From Anaerolineae bacterium (GTDB lineage Bacteria > Chloroflexota > Anaerolineae > B4-G1 > DUEL01), in assembly GCA_025060135.1 (NCBI GenBank), contig JANXCY010000020.1, forward strand, positions 1 through 35,406: a stretch of DNA of 35,406 bases, in the 5' to 3' direction. Both the position numbers and the translations under genes were made by a program. Within the stretch, counting starts at the first letter, position 1, and each line of letters opens with the position of its first letter. The notes under the pieces were generated by a model that was given only the letters and a program-made list of their open reading frames with translations, was not told the origin of the DNA and made no database searches. Positions 24,916 through 32,834 of this stretch are shown in pieces.

Positions 24916-26520
24916 CTATCTGACGTAATACTCCCCGGCGGCAGCGACAAAGGCGCGGAAGAGGGGATGAGGACGAGTGGGCCGGGAGCGGAATTCCGGA
25001 TGGAACTGGCTCCCCACCATGAACGGGTGGTCCGCCACCTCTGCAATCTCCACCAGTTGGCCATCGGGGGAAAGGCCACTGAAAATGAGCCCCCCGCGTT
25101 CCAGCAGGTCGCGGAAGCGGTTGTTGACCTCAAAGCGATGGCGATGGCGTTCCTGAACCTCATCCACGCCGTAGGCGGCAGCGGCCCGGGTGCCTGGAAC
25201 CAGGCGGCAGGGATAGAGGCCCAGCCGCATCGTCCCACCCAGGTCTATGACCCCTCGCTGCTCCGGCAGCAGGTCAATCACCGGATAGGGGGTGTGGGGG
25301 TCAAACTCTGTGCTGTTGGGGGTATCGTTGCCCACCACGCGCCGGGCCGCTTCGATCACCATGACCTGCATTCCCAGGCAGAGGCCGAGATAGGGGATCC
25401 GGCGGTCGCGGGCCCAGCGGGCCGCCAGAATCTTCCCCTCAATCCCCCGGTAGCCGAACCCCCCGGGGACAACGATACCAGCCACCTCCTCCAACTGGTC
25501 CCATCCCCGCCCCTTTTCCAGGTCTTCCGAGTTGATCCAGTGGATGTCCACGTCGTAGCCCAGCGCCAGTCCCGCATGGCGCAAGGCCTCCCGAACACTG
25601 ATGTAGGCGTCGTGCAACTGAACGTACTTGCCGACAATAGCGATGGGAAGGACCGGTTTGGGCCGGCGGACCTCGTCCACCAGTCGGCGCCATTCGGAGA
25701 GATCGGAGACGAGGGAGCCCAGACCCAGGCGGCGGGTGATGAAATCCCCCACTCCGGCCTCCTCCAGGAGGAGGGGCACTTCGTAGAGGACTGGCGTGGT
25801 AACCAGCGGCACCACGGCCTCCGGCTCCACGTCGCAGAAAAGGGCGATTTTCTCTATCAATCCCCGGCCCACGGGATAATCGGCCCGAGCGACGATCATA
25901 TCCGGCTGGATGCCCAGGGAGCGCAGTTCCCGTACGCTGTGCTGAGTGGGTTTGGTCTTCAGTTCTCCGGTCGCACCGATGTAGGGTAGAAAGGTAACAT
26001 GAACGTAGAAGGTGTTTTCCCGTCCCACGTCCCGCCGCATCTGGCGCAGCGCCTCCAGGAACGGTTGCCCCTCAATGTCCCCCACCGTTCCGCCGACCTC
26101 CACGATCACTACATCCGCCTCGGAGACGCGGCCCACCAGCATGATGCGCCGTTTGATCTCATCGGTGATGTGAGGGATGACCTGGATGGTGCCACCCAGG
26201 TAGTCGCCGCGCCGCTCCCGGGCAATGACCTCGGCGTAGACCTGACCGGCGGTAACATTGCTGGCGCGGGTGAGGTTTTCGTCAATGAATCGCTCGTAAT
26301 GGCCCAGGTCCAGGTCGGTCTCCGCCCCGTCGTCGGTAACGAAGACTTCCCCATGCTGGTAGGGGGACATGGTGCCCGGGTCCACGTTGAGGTACGGGTC
26401 CAGTTTCTGGATGGTAACCCGCTGCCCGCGCGCCTTCAGCACGCAGCCAATGGCCGCTGCTGTTACGCCTTTGCCGACACTGGAGAGCACTCCACCGGTG
26501 CAGAAAATGTATTTGGGCAT
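24916..26520 (-). CDS. pyrG: CTP synthase
   Basis: A 534-residue enzyme that converts UTP to CTP with ATP and glutamine. The N-terminal synthetase domain begins [18 protein letters not shown] and contains [22 protein letters not shown] and [18 protein letters not shown]. The C-terminal glutaminase domain has [11 protein letters not shown], the nucleophile cysteine in GLCLGMQ, and the His-Glu pair in SQFHPEF. Length is standard. The ATG at 26520 is fixed by the conserved N-terminus, although its Shine-Dalgarno is weak. I did not see a convincing CTP-responsive attenuator in the 250 bases upstream. Confidence 0.98.
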   Translation of the reverse strand: MPKYIFCTGGVLSSVGKGVTAAAIGCVLKARGQRVTIQKLDPYLNVDPGTMSPYQHGEVFVTDDGAETDLDLGHYERFIDENLTRASNVTAGQVYAEVIARERRGDYLGGTIQVIPHITDEIKRRIMLVGRVSEADVVIVEVGGTVGDIEGQPFLEALRQMRRDVGRENTFYVHVTFLPYIGATGELKTKPTQHSVRELRSLGIQPDMIVARADYPVGRGLIEKIALFCDVEPEAVVPLVTTPVLYEVPLLLEEAGVGDFITRRLGLGSLVSDLSEWRRLVDEVRRPKPVLPIAIVGKYVQLHDAYISVREALRHAGLALGYDVDIHWINSEDLEKGRGWDQLEEVAGIVVPGGFGYRGIEGKILAARWARDRRIPYLGLCLGMQVMVIEAARRVVGNDTPNSTEFDPHTPYPVIDLLPEQRGVIDLGGTMRLGLYPCRLVPGTRAAAAYGVDEVQERHRHRFEVNNRFRDLLERGGLIFSGLSPDGQLVEIAEVADHPFMVGSQFHPEFRSRPTRPHPLFRAFVAAAGEYYVR

Positions 26521-26770
26521 TCTTGTGCTGGCTGATCGCGTATCGCTGATGGTGTATCGTTGATCGGGTATTGCGTATCAGGATGGCTCGCCCCCCGGCG
26601 GCCCGTGCCCCATGCTCCCCGAATCTATAAGGCACGTCGGAACACTCAGTCTCCCCGGGGGTTTGTGGCCTGGAGCAGGCCACCTGGTCTGCCAGATACC
26701 GGCTAACCGCCTGCGCGACGCTCCTCCCAACGTTTTTCGGATATGCCCGAATATGGGCGGCATCAGGGGA
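26521..26770. other. Intergenic region upstream of pyrG with imperfect repeats
   Basis: It holds an imperfect 14-base direct repeat (26538-26551 and 26552-26565, three mismatches) built on GTATCG, with related GTATT/GTATC words to 26580. It also holds a perfect 8-base hairpin (26665-26672 with 26676-26683, loop GAG). No gene is evident. Confidence 0.5.
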
Positions 26771-27511
26771 TCAATGCTCCTCCGAAGCCTGCGTGGCCCG
26801 ATGGACACGGGGATAGAGAAACCATACGGTCGCCAGGCCGAAGAGGGCACCGGTAACCACCCGCCGCAGAGGAGTGCTTTCTATGACCACCCATCCCGCC
26901 TCTGGGAACAGCGTGGCCAGGATTTGGGTCGCGATCTGGATTCCTCCGTCCAACACGACGGGGACAATGCCCAAACAGACATAGACCCAGAATGGTAACG
27001 GTCGCCACCGGCGACCGGAAAGGGCAAAGGCCAGTCCGGCCAGGAAGATGGTCCCATAGATGGCCGTATCCCGCTGGCAGAGGGAGACTTTGTAGCCCAG
27101 AACCTCGTCGCCGATATAGCCGTAAGGGACCAGCGACTCCGGGGCCACTCCCCGGTGGAGCAGTTCTTCCAGCGAGTAGTAGGGTCGTTCGCCCAAGAGA
27201 TACCAGGATCGGTAGGGAAGTTGGTGGCAGAGAGGCCGATACGCCAGATAAATGAGGTTCGCTGGCCCTTTTGCACCCGCTTTCATCAGGAAGGGGGCCA
27301 GAAAAGGCACGCCCACGTAGAACGCCCACCAGAGGTTCAGCAATGCCAGCCAGTGGCGGATCAGCCAGCGGCCCACTCGTTCAGCCCGGTCGGCGAGGCG
27401 CTGTTCCCAGAGGGGCCGGGCCTGGGCCTCCGCCGCGCGGCGTTCGGCTCGCCGCCGTTCCACCTCAGCCAGGATCTGGGCCACCGTTGGCTCCGACTCG
27501 CGGTGCTCCAT
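26771..27511 (-). CDS. DUF2085 membrane protein
   Basis: About 246 residues. A charged, helical N-terminus (about 45 residues, rich in Arg, Glu and Ala) precedes four or five hydrophobic segments. DUF2085 hallmarks are CHQLPYRS (residues 95-102), SLCQRDTAIYG with C145, PVVLDGGIQI (about 185-193) and a final STPLRRVVTGALFG. The conserved Cys and His residues suggest a metal or thiol function, but the family role is unknown. I chose ATG 27511, which overlaps the end of the CDF gene by 47 bases and would couple the two; GGAG lies about ten bases upstream. The open frame extends 21 codons further into the CDF gene. Confidence 0.85.
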   Translation of the reverse strand: MEHRESEPTVAQILAEVERRRAERRAAEAQARPLWEQRLADRAERVGRWLIRHWLALLNLWWAFYVGVPFLAPFLMKAGAKGPANLIYLAYRPLCHQLPYRSWYLLGERPYYSLEELLHRGVAPESLVPYGYIGDEVLGYKVSLCQRDTAIYGTIFLAGLAFALSGRRWRPLPFWVYVCLGIVPVVLDGGIQIATQILATLFPEAGWVVIESTPLRRVVTGALFGLATVWFLYPRVHRATQASEEH

Positions 27512-28940
27512 CGGGCAGATGCTCCTGCACTCCGGTCTCTTCCGGCTCCGTATGGACCAGGAAGTGGGCCACATGGGGGAAAGTTCGGCGAAGATGGGCC
27601 TCCACCTGGGCGGAATAGCGGTGCGCCTCTTCCATAGAGAGGTGCCCCGGAAACACGCAGTGGAGCGAGGCGTAGAGGGTATTCCCCACTTCCCTCAGCC
27701 GCACGGCGTGGCACTCCACCACCCCGTCCTGCGCCTCGGCGATCCGGCGGATGGCTTCTACCATCCCGGCGTAGGCGCTGGTCACGTCGTGTCCCGGGTT
27801 GCCCGGGGAGGACGGGGCCGCCTCAATGTGCGTCTCCACGCTGACCAGGTTGGCCATTCGGGTACGCATCCGTTCCTCAAAACGGGTGGCCAGCCGATGG
27901 GCTTCCTCCAGAGAGAGCCCCCCGGGGACTTCCAGGTCCAGGTCTACCTGGTAGCCCTCAGCCATGGGATGGACATGGACATCATGAACGGAGAGGCCAG
28001 CCTCGGCGGCAATGGCCCGAACCTCTCCGACGATGGAGTCCGAGGAGGGAGCCGGTTCCACATGGACGGTTACGTCGCAATGGGAACAGAGCCGGGCGAC
28101 CGCCTCTTCCACCTGGTTCGCCACCTCATGGGCCATTCCGGCAGGCATCTCGGAGGCGACGCGCACCGTTGCCTCCACGAACGTAGTCGGCCCAGCGATC
28201 CGCAGACGGATGGGGCCGCATTCCTGGACGTGTTCCACCCCAGCGATGACCGCGCGGATTCGCTCCTCCAGTCCCTCCGGCGCCCGATCCAGGAGCGCAT
28301 CCACCGTCCGGCGGCCCAGTTGCAGGCTGATCCAGATCACAATGCCCGCGACTACCAGCGCGGCCACCGCGTCCGCCCGGAGAAGCCAGAAGCGCTGAGC
28401 CGGGAAGAGGTCGGCCAGGCGCACCAGCACCAGCCCGACGATGACGACCGAACTGCTCCAGATGTCGGTGGAAAAGTGAAGGGCATCCGCCTCCAGCGCC
28501 TGGCTGTGGTAGCGGCGGGCGGTCCGATACAGCGCGCGGGACCGGCTGATGTCCACAACGATGGCCGTCCCCATCACCACGAAGGCCCAGACGCTGGCTT
28601 CCACCTCTACAGTCTTGAAGAATAGCCGATCTATGGCCTCGTAGATAATCCAGACACAGGTCGCCAGGAGCAGGAACGTCTCTATCAGCGCGGAGAAGTT
28701 TTCCACCTTCCCATGGCCGAAGGGGTGCTCCCGGTCAGCCGGACGATCGGAGGTGCGCACGGCCAGAAAAGTAATCAATGCCGCCACCAGGTCCAGCCCG
28801 GAGTGAGCGGCTTCCGAAAGGATGCCCAGACTGTTCGTGGTGAGGCCGATGACCAGTTTGAAGACGGTCAGGAAGATAGCGGCCAGGACCGAACTGAGGG
28901 CAACGGCGCGTTTTTCTCTGTGAGCCTGAGTGGTTTCCAT
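27465..28940 (-). CDS. CDF-family cation efflux protein with three tandem C-terminal domains
   Basis: A 491-residue cation diffusion facilitator, exporting Zn, Fe, Mn or similar divalent metal from the cytoplasm in exchange for protons. Six membrane helices span about residues 10-208. The transport site comes from HSGLD (H46, D50) and HFSTD (H155, D159), and HPFGHGK (72-78) follows helix 2. Normal family members then have one ~80-residue cytoplasmic domain. Here three similar ones occur, at about 224-295, 303-374 and 393-466, with echoes such as LSLEEAHRLATRFEERMR and LSMEEAHRYSAQVEAHLR. Metal specificity is not readable. The ATG lies only a few bases after the predicted transcription start. 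Confidence 0.92.
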   Translation of the reverse strand: METTQAHREKRAVALSSVLAAIFLTVFKLVIGLTTNSLGILSEAAHSGLDLVAALITFLAVRTSDRPADREHPFGHGKVENFSALIETFLLLATCVWIIYEAIDRLFFKTVEVEASVWAFVVMGTAIVVDISRSRALYRTARRYHSQALEADALHFSTDIWSSSVVIVGLVLVRLADLFPAQRFWLLRADAVAALVVAGIVIWISLQLGRRTVDALLDRAPEGLEERIRAVIAGVEHVQECGPIRLRIAGPTTFVEATVRVASEMPAGMAHEVANQVEEAVARLCSHCDVTVHVEPAPSSDSIVGEVRAIAAEAGLSVHDVHVHPMAEGYQVDLDLEVPGGLSLEEAHRLATRFEERMRTRMANLVSVETHIEAAPSSPGNPGHDVTSAYAGMVEAIRRIAEAQDGVVECHAVRLREVGNTLYASLHCVFPGHLSMEEAHRYSAQVEAHLRRTFPHVAHFLVHTEPEETGVQEHLPDGAPRVGANGGPDPG

Positions 28941-28954
28941 TGGTCTTGAGTGTT

Positions 28955-28982
28955 ATGTTACCGCAAAATGGATAGACGTCAA
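28955..28982 (-). promoter_or_regulatory. Promoter of the CDF gene
   Basis: On the minus strand, TTGACG (28977-28982) and TAACAT (28955-28960) have a 16-base spacer. Transcription would begin near 28948, leaving a leader of under ten bases before the ATG at 28940. No Shine-Dalgarno is present. Confidence 0.55.
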
Positions 28983-29016
28983 GCACGCCTGCCGAATTTT
29001 CCCCCCTTTCAAAGTA

Positions 29017-29025
29017 TGCTATAAT
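29017..29025 (+). promoter_or_regulatory. Extended -10 promoter of the PIG-V-like gene
   Basis: TGCTATAAT is a perfect extended -10. No good -35 box is seen at 16-18 bases upstream. The start codon is 37 bases downstream. It lies back-to-back with the CDF promoter. Confidence 0.6.
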
Positions 29026-29062
29026 CATCTCTGAACCGCTCGAAAGAGGCTCCGGGGGCCAC

Positions 29063-30298
29063 ATGGATTCTGCTCCGGCGACAGGTGCGGTCGGTAAAGG
29101 GGCGCGGTGGGTTCGTCTGCCCTTCCCGTTGACCCTGTGGGTGGGGCTCCGGGTGCTCTCCAGTATTATGGCCGCTTTCGCCTCCGCCCTGCGCCCTATC
29201 ACAGACCTGGAGGGGCGGGTCCCGATATGGCCTCCCACGGGGTCGCTTGCCCTCTGGCTGGAGCGGGTCCTGGTGGCTCCGTGGGCTCGCTGGGACGCGC
29301 TCTGGTACGAGCGCATCGTCGTCTCGGGCTACCGTCCTGACGATGGGACCGCTCAGTTCCATCCCCTCTATCCCTGGCTGGCTGTGCCGCTGGCCCGGCT
29401 GGGGATACCGCCTATGCTGGCATTGCTGACGGTCAGCACGCTGGCCGCGCTGGGCCTGCTGGTGGCCTTTCACCGGCTGGCGGAGCGAGAGGTGGGACCC
29501 CTCCGGGCGCAAACCAGCACGGTGCTTTTCGCCACTTTCCCTGTCGCCTTCATCCTCTTTGCTCCTTATCCGGAGGGGCTTTTCCTGCTCTGGGCTGTGC
29601 TGGCGCTGATGGGGGCCCGGGAGGGGCGGTGGTGGGCCGCCGGGGCCGCCGGAGGGCTGGCCGCGCTGACCCGCCAGCAGGGGCTGTTTCTGGTCCTTCC
29701 CCTGGCCTGGGAACTGTGGACGGCGCGCAAGGGAAAGGAAGGCCTACCCGACCGCCCGGCCGGGTATCACTGGCTTTCGCTGCTGCTGGTGCCGTTGGGA
29801 TACGGTCTCTGGATGGCGTATCGCCTCTTCGTCCTGCGGGACGCAGTTCCCGATTTCTCCTCCGTCCACGGGCTGATTTATTCGCTGCTGGTCTCGCCCA
29901 GCGCCAGCCAGGTGGTCCCCGTGCAGACCTTCCTCTGGCCCTGGGAGGCCATGCGGCGGGCTATCGTCCATGTGGTCCAGACCGGAGATGGGGACACCGT
30001 CTACGACCTGGTGCTGGCCGGGCTCTTTCTGGTCCCACTGGCGCTGGCCTGGCGCCGCCTGCGGGGAAGCGACCGGCTCTATGTGGCGGCTATGGTGCTG
30101 GCCGCGTTTTCCTACCATACCGGCTCGCTGCACCCGTATATGGGCCTCCCCCGCCACCTCCTGCTGGCCGTTCCGGTCTTTCTCCCGCTGGGTGCCATCG
30201 TCCGTCGCCGGTGGCAACGGCGGCTGGTAGCCGACCTCTCCATTGCTGGCTGGCTCTTTCTGGTGGCCCTCTACGTTCTCCATTCGTGGGTGCCGTGA
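29063..30298 (+). CDS. PIG-V-like membrane mannosyltransferase
   Basis: A 411-residue polytopic membrane protein resembling GPI mannosyltransferase II (PIG-V) homologues of bacteria. These use polyprenyl-phosphate sugars to glycosylate extracellular acceptors. Diagnostic segments are APWARWDALWYERIVVSGY, TAQFHPLYPWLAVPLARLG and LFAPYPEGLFLLWAVLAL. Later come ALTRQQGLFLVLPLAWE and a final MGLPRHLLLAVPVFLPLG. About nine or ten hydrophobic helices are visible. ATG 29063 has GAAAGAGG and GGGGG upstream. It begins the plus-strand envelope-glycan block and is divergent from the CDF gene. Confidence 0.85.
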   Translation: MDSAPATGAVGKGARWVRLPFPLTLWVGLRVLSSIMAAFASALRPITDLEGRVPIWPPTGSLALWLERVLVAPWARWDALWYERIVVSGYRPDDGTAQFHPLYPWLAVPLARLGIPPMLALLTVSTLAALGLLVAFHRLAEREVGPLRAQTSTVLFATFPVAFILFAPYPEGLFLLWAVLALMGAREGRWWAAGAAGGLAALTRQQGLFLVLPLAWELWTARKGKEGLPDRPAGYHWLSLLLVPLGYGLWMAYRLFVLRDAVPDFSSVHGLIYSLLVSPSASQVVPVQTFLWPWEAMRRAIVHVVQTGDGDTVYDLVLAGLFLVPLALAWRRLRGSDRLYVAAMVLAAFSYHTGSLHPYMGLPRHLLLAVPVFLPLGAIVRRRWQRRLVADLSIAGWLFLVALYVLHSWVP

Positions 30299-30323
30299 AG
30301 ATGGTAGGGATGGAAAAGAATAG

Positions 30324-30386
30324 ACAGGATTAACAGGATTAACAGGATTAACAGGATTAACAGGGTGAACAGGATTAACAGAATTA
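30324..30386 (+). repeat. 9-bp tandem repeat (ACAGGATTA, seven units)
   Basis: Five exact units (30324-30359 and 30369-30377) and two variants (ACAGGGTGA, ACAGAATTA) lie in perfect 9-base register. At 30421-30439, AATCCTGTAAATCCTGTCC carries the same unit in reverse orientation. The array and this element could pair into a long stem. It lies between two glycosyltransferase genes, after the stop at 30298. Confidence 0.92.
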
Positions 30387-30463
30387 ACGATATTTTTAAC
30401 CAAAAATAAAAAATCATGTCAATCCTGTAAATCCTGTCCATTAAAACCCAGAGGAGGACAGGG

Positions 30464-31633
30464 ATGGATGGAGAGGACGTGGACGTGAGCATTGTTATCC
30501 CGTGCCTGAACGAGGAGAACTCCATTGGCATCGTGGTGGAGAAAGCCTGGCAGGCGCTGCGGGCGATGAACGTCTCCGGCGAAGTCGTGGTGGCCGATAA
30601 CGGCTCCACCGACCGTTCCGCCGAGATTGCCCGTTCGCGGGGAGCCCGCGTAGTGGCGGTCCCGGAGAAAGGATATGGGAACGCTCTCCGGGGTGGGATT
30701 GAGGCCGCCCGGGGCCGATACATAGTCATGGGGGACGCGGACGACAGTTACGACTTTCTGGAGACCCCCCGACTGCTGGCTCCTCTGCGGGAAGGGGCCG
30801 ACATCGTGATCGGCTCCCGGTTCCGGGGCACCATTCTGCCCGGGGCGATGCGCTGGAGCAGCCGCATCGGGAACCCTTTGGTAACCGCCATCCTCAACCT
30901 GCTCTTCCGGAGCCGCCTCAGCGATTCCCAGAGTGGGATGCGCGCCTTCACCCGGGAGGCCTGGCAGCGACTCCGGCTCCAATCCACCGGAATGGAGTTC
31001 GCTTCGGAGATGCTCATTCAGGCCCGGCGGGCCGGCCTGCGGATCGCGGAAGTGCCCATCACCTTCCATCCGGACCGGCGAGGTCGTCCTCCTCACCTCC
31101 ACCCCATCCGGGACGGTTGGCGCCACCTGAAACTGATGCTCACCTACAGTCCGACGGTGCTGTTCCTGGCACCGGGCGGCCTGATGATGCTCCTGGGCCT
31201 GTTGCTGATGGGGGTTCAGTTACTGGCGCCGATGGACCAGCCCCTCTGGTTGGGACCGGTGCGCCTGGATTTTCACTGGGCCATCCTGGGAAGCCTGCTG
31301 ACCCTGAGCGGCTACACCCTCATCCAGGCCCACTTCCTGGCCAAAATCTACTCCGTCACCCATCGGTTTCAGGAGCAGGACCGGGTGCTGGAGGTGGGCT
31401 TCCGGCTGCTGACCGCGGAGCGGGTCCTGCTGCTGAGCCTGCTGGCGATTCTGCTCGGGCTGGGGATAGACGGATGGGTACTCTACGACTGGATCGCCCA
31501 GGGCTACGGCGCGCTGGTCTCCGGACATACCCGGCTGGTGATTTTCGGCTCCACCCTGGCCGCGCTGGGGATTCAGGCCTTTTTCCATGCCTTTCTGTTC
31601 AGCATTATGGGGGACGCATATAAGCGGCGCTGA
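30464..31633 (+). CDS. Family 2 glycosyltransferase, polyprenol-phosphate sugar synthase type
   Basis: A 389-residue protein like DPM1/polyprenol-phosphate mannosyl- or glucosyltransferases. The GT-A domain starts VDVSIVIPCLNEENSIG, then VADNGSTDRSAEIARSRGARVV and GDADDSYDF with the DxD metal site. SDSQSGMRAFTREAWQRL and FASEMLIQARRAGLRIAEVPITF close the catalytic domain at about residue 210. The C-terminal part has four hydrophobic segments and anchors it in the membrane. It could supply lipid-linked sugar to the neighbouring PIG-V-like and GT39 proteins; this is inference. The start ATG has AGGAGGACAGGG upstream. Confidence 0.9.
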   Translation: MDGEDVDVSIVIPCLNEENSIGIVVEKAWQALRAMNVSGEVVVADNGSTDRSAEIARSRGARVVAVPEKGYGNALRGGIEAARGRYIVMGDADDSYDFLETPRLLAPLREGADIVIGSRFRGTILPGAMRWSSRIGNPLVTAILNLLFRSRLSDSQSGMRAFTREAWQRLRLQSTGMEFASEMLIQARRAGLRIAEVPITFHPDRRGRPPHLHPIRDGWRHLKLMLTYSPTVLFLAPGGLMMLLGLLLMGVQLLAPMDQPLWLGPVRLDFHWAILGSLLTLSGYTLIQAHFLAKIYSVTHRFQEQDRVLEVGFRLLTAERVLLLSLLAILLGLGIDGWVLYDWIAQGYGALVSGHTRLVIFGSTLAALGIQAFFHAFLFSIMGDAYKRR

Positions 31634-31666
31634 CAAAAAGGCGGGGATTTCCGATAGAGCGACGAT

Positions 31667-32821
31667 ATGAAAGTCCTGATTGTATTCGGCACTCGTCCAG
31701 AGGCCATTAAACTGGCCCCGGTGATCCATGAACTTCACAGGCGGTCTGCCGATACGAATCTCCAGACCGTTATCTGCGTGACAGCCCAACACCGCCAAAT
31801 GTTGGACCAGGTGTTGCAGATTTTCCATATTCAACCCGATTATGATTTGAACCTGATGGAGGAGAACCAAACTCCCACACAGGTAGCCTCGGCAGTCCTG
31901 GCTCACCTGGAATTCGTTCTCCAGCAAGAGCAACCGGATTGGGTATGCGTCCAGGGAGATACAACCACTGTTGCTGCTGCCTGTCTGGCTGCTTTTTACG
32001 CGCAGGTCAAAGTCGGACATATAGAAGCCGGGCTGCGAACATATGATAAATGGCATCCCTTTCCTGAGGAAATCAACCGTCGTATCGCCAGTGTGGTTGC
32101 TGACCTGCATTTCGCTCCCACTCAGCGTGCCCGTCAGAATCTTCTGAAAGAAAACATTTTGAGCGATCGCATTATCGTTACTGGCAACCCCGTCATTGAC
32201 GCGCTCCATTGGGCTGCTCATCAGCCCTGCCCACCTGAGATGGAGCAACTTTGGCGAGCCGGAGAACCATCCGTTCGTTACATCTTGGTAACGGCTCACA
32301 GGCGCGAAAATTTCGGCAAGCCATTAGAAAATATTTGTCTTGCACTGAAGGATATTGCGCTGTACTATAAGGGGGAAGTCCGTATTGTTTATCCGGTCCA
32401 TTTGAACCCCAATGTTTGGCAGCCCGTTCATCAGATGCTGAGCCAAGTTCCCAATGTAATCTTAATACCGCCTGTGGATTATTTATCTATGGTGCATTTA
32501 ATGAAAAGGTCGTACCTGGTTCTGACTGATTCGGGAGGTATTCAGGAGGAAGCGCCCGGGCTGGGGAAGCCCGTGCTGGTCTTGCGGGAAGTTACTGAGC
32601 GGCCAGAGGCCGTGGAGGCGGGCACCGTTCGGATAGTGGGTACCGATCGCGAGCGTATTGTGGCTGAGACGATACGTCTGCTCTCGGATGAGGCTACGTA
32701 CCGGGAAATGGCGCACGCAGTGAATCCCTATGGCGATGGCCGGGCGGCCCATCGGATTGTAGCGGCTTTGCTGGGAGAATCCGTAGAGGAGTGGAGCGGA
32801 TCTCTGGCCCGTATGGAGTGA
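31667..32821 (+). CDS. wecB: UDP-N-acetylglucosamine 2-epimerase
   Basis: A 384-residue non-hydrolysing epimerase that interconverts UDP-GlcNAc and UDP-ManNAc for surface polysaccharide. Hallmarks are VLIVFGTRPEAIKLAPVI at the N-terminus, QGDTTTVAAACLAAF, VGHIEAGLRTYDKWHPFPEE and NRRIASVVADLHFAPT. The C-terminal TDSGGIQEEAPGLGKPVLVLREVTERPE is also present. Length is standard. The base composition is distinctly lower in GC than neighbouring genes (sampled lines 43-47%), which suggests acquisition. The ribosome binding site is weak (GAGCGACGAT). The next gene follows after 13 bases. Confidence 0.96.
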   Translation: MKVLIVFGTRPEAIKLAPVIHELHRRSADTNLQTVICVTAQHRQMLDQVLQIFHIQPDYDLNLMEENQTPTQVASAVLAHLEFVLQQEQPDWVCVQGDTTTVAAACLAAFYAQVKVGHIEAGLRTYDKWHPFPEEINRRIASVVADLHFAPTQRARQNLLKENILSDRIIVTGNPVIDALHWAAHQPCPPEMEQLWRAGEPSVRYILVTAHRRENFGKPLENICLALKDIALYYKGEVRIVYPVHLNPNVWQPVHQMLSQVPNVILIPPVDYLSMVHLMKRSYLVLTDSGGIQEEAPGLGKPVLVLREVTERPEAVEAGTVRIVGTDRERIVAETIRLLSDEATYREMAHAVNPYGDGRAAHRIVAALLGESVEEWSGSLARME

Positions 32822-32834
32822 ACACTCACGACAA

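Noticed and set aside
30324-30439. CRISPR array
   Set aside because: Units are 9 bases in direct contact with no spacers; it is a minisatellite.
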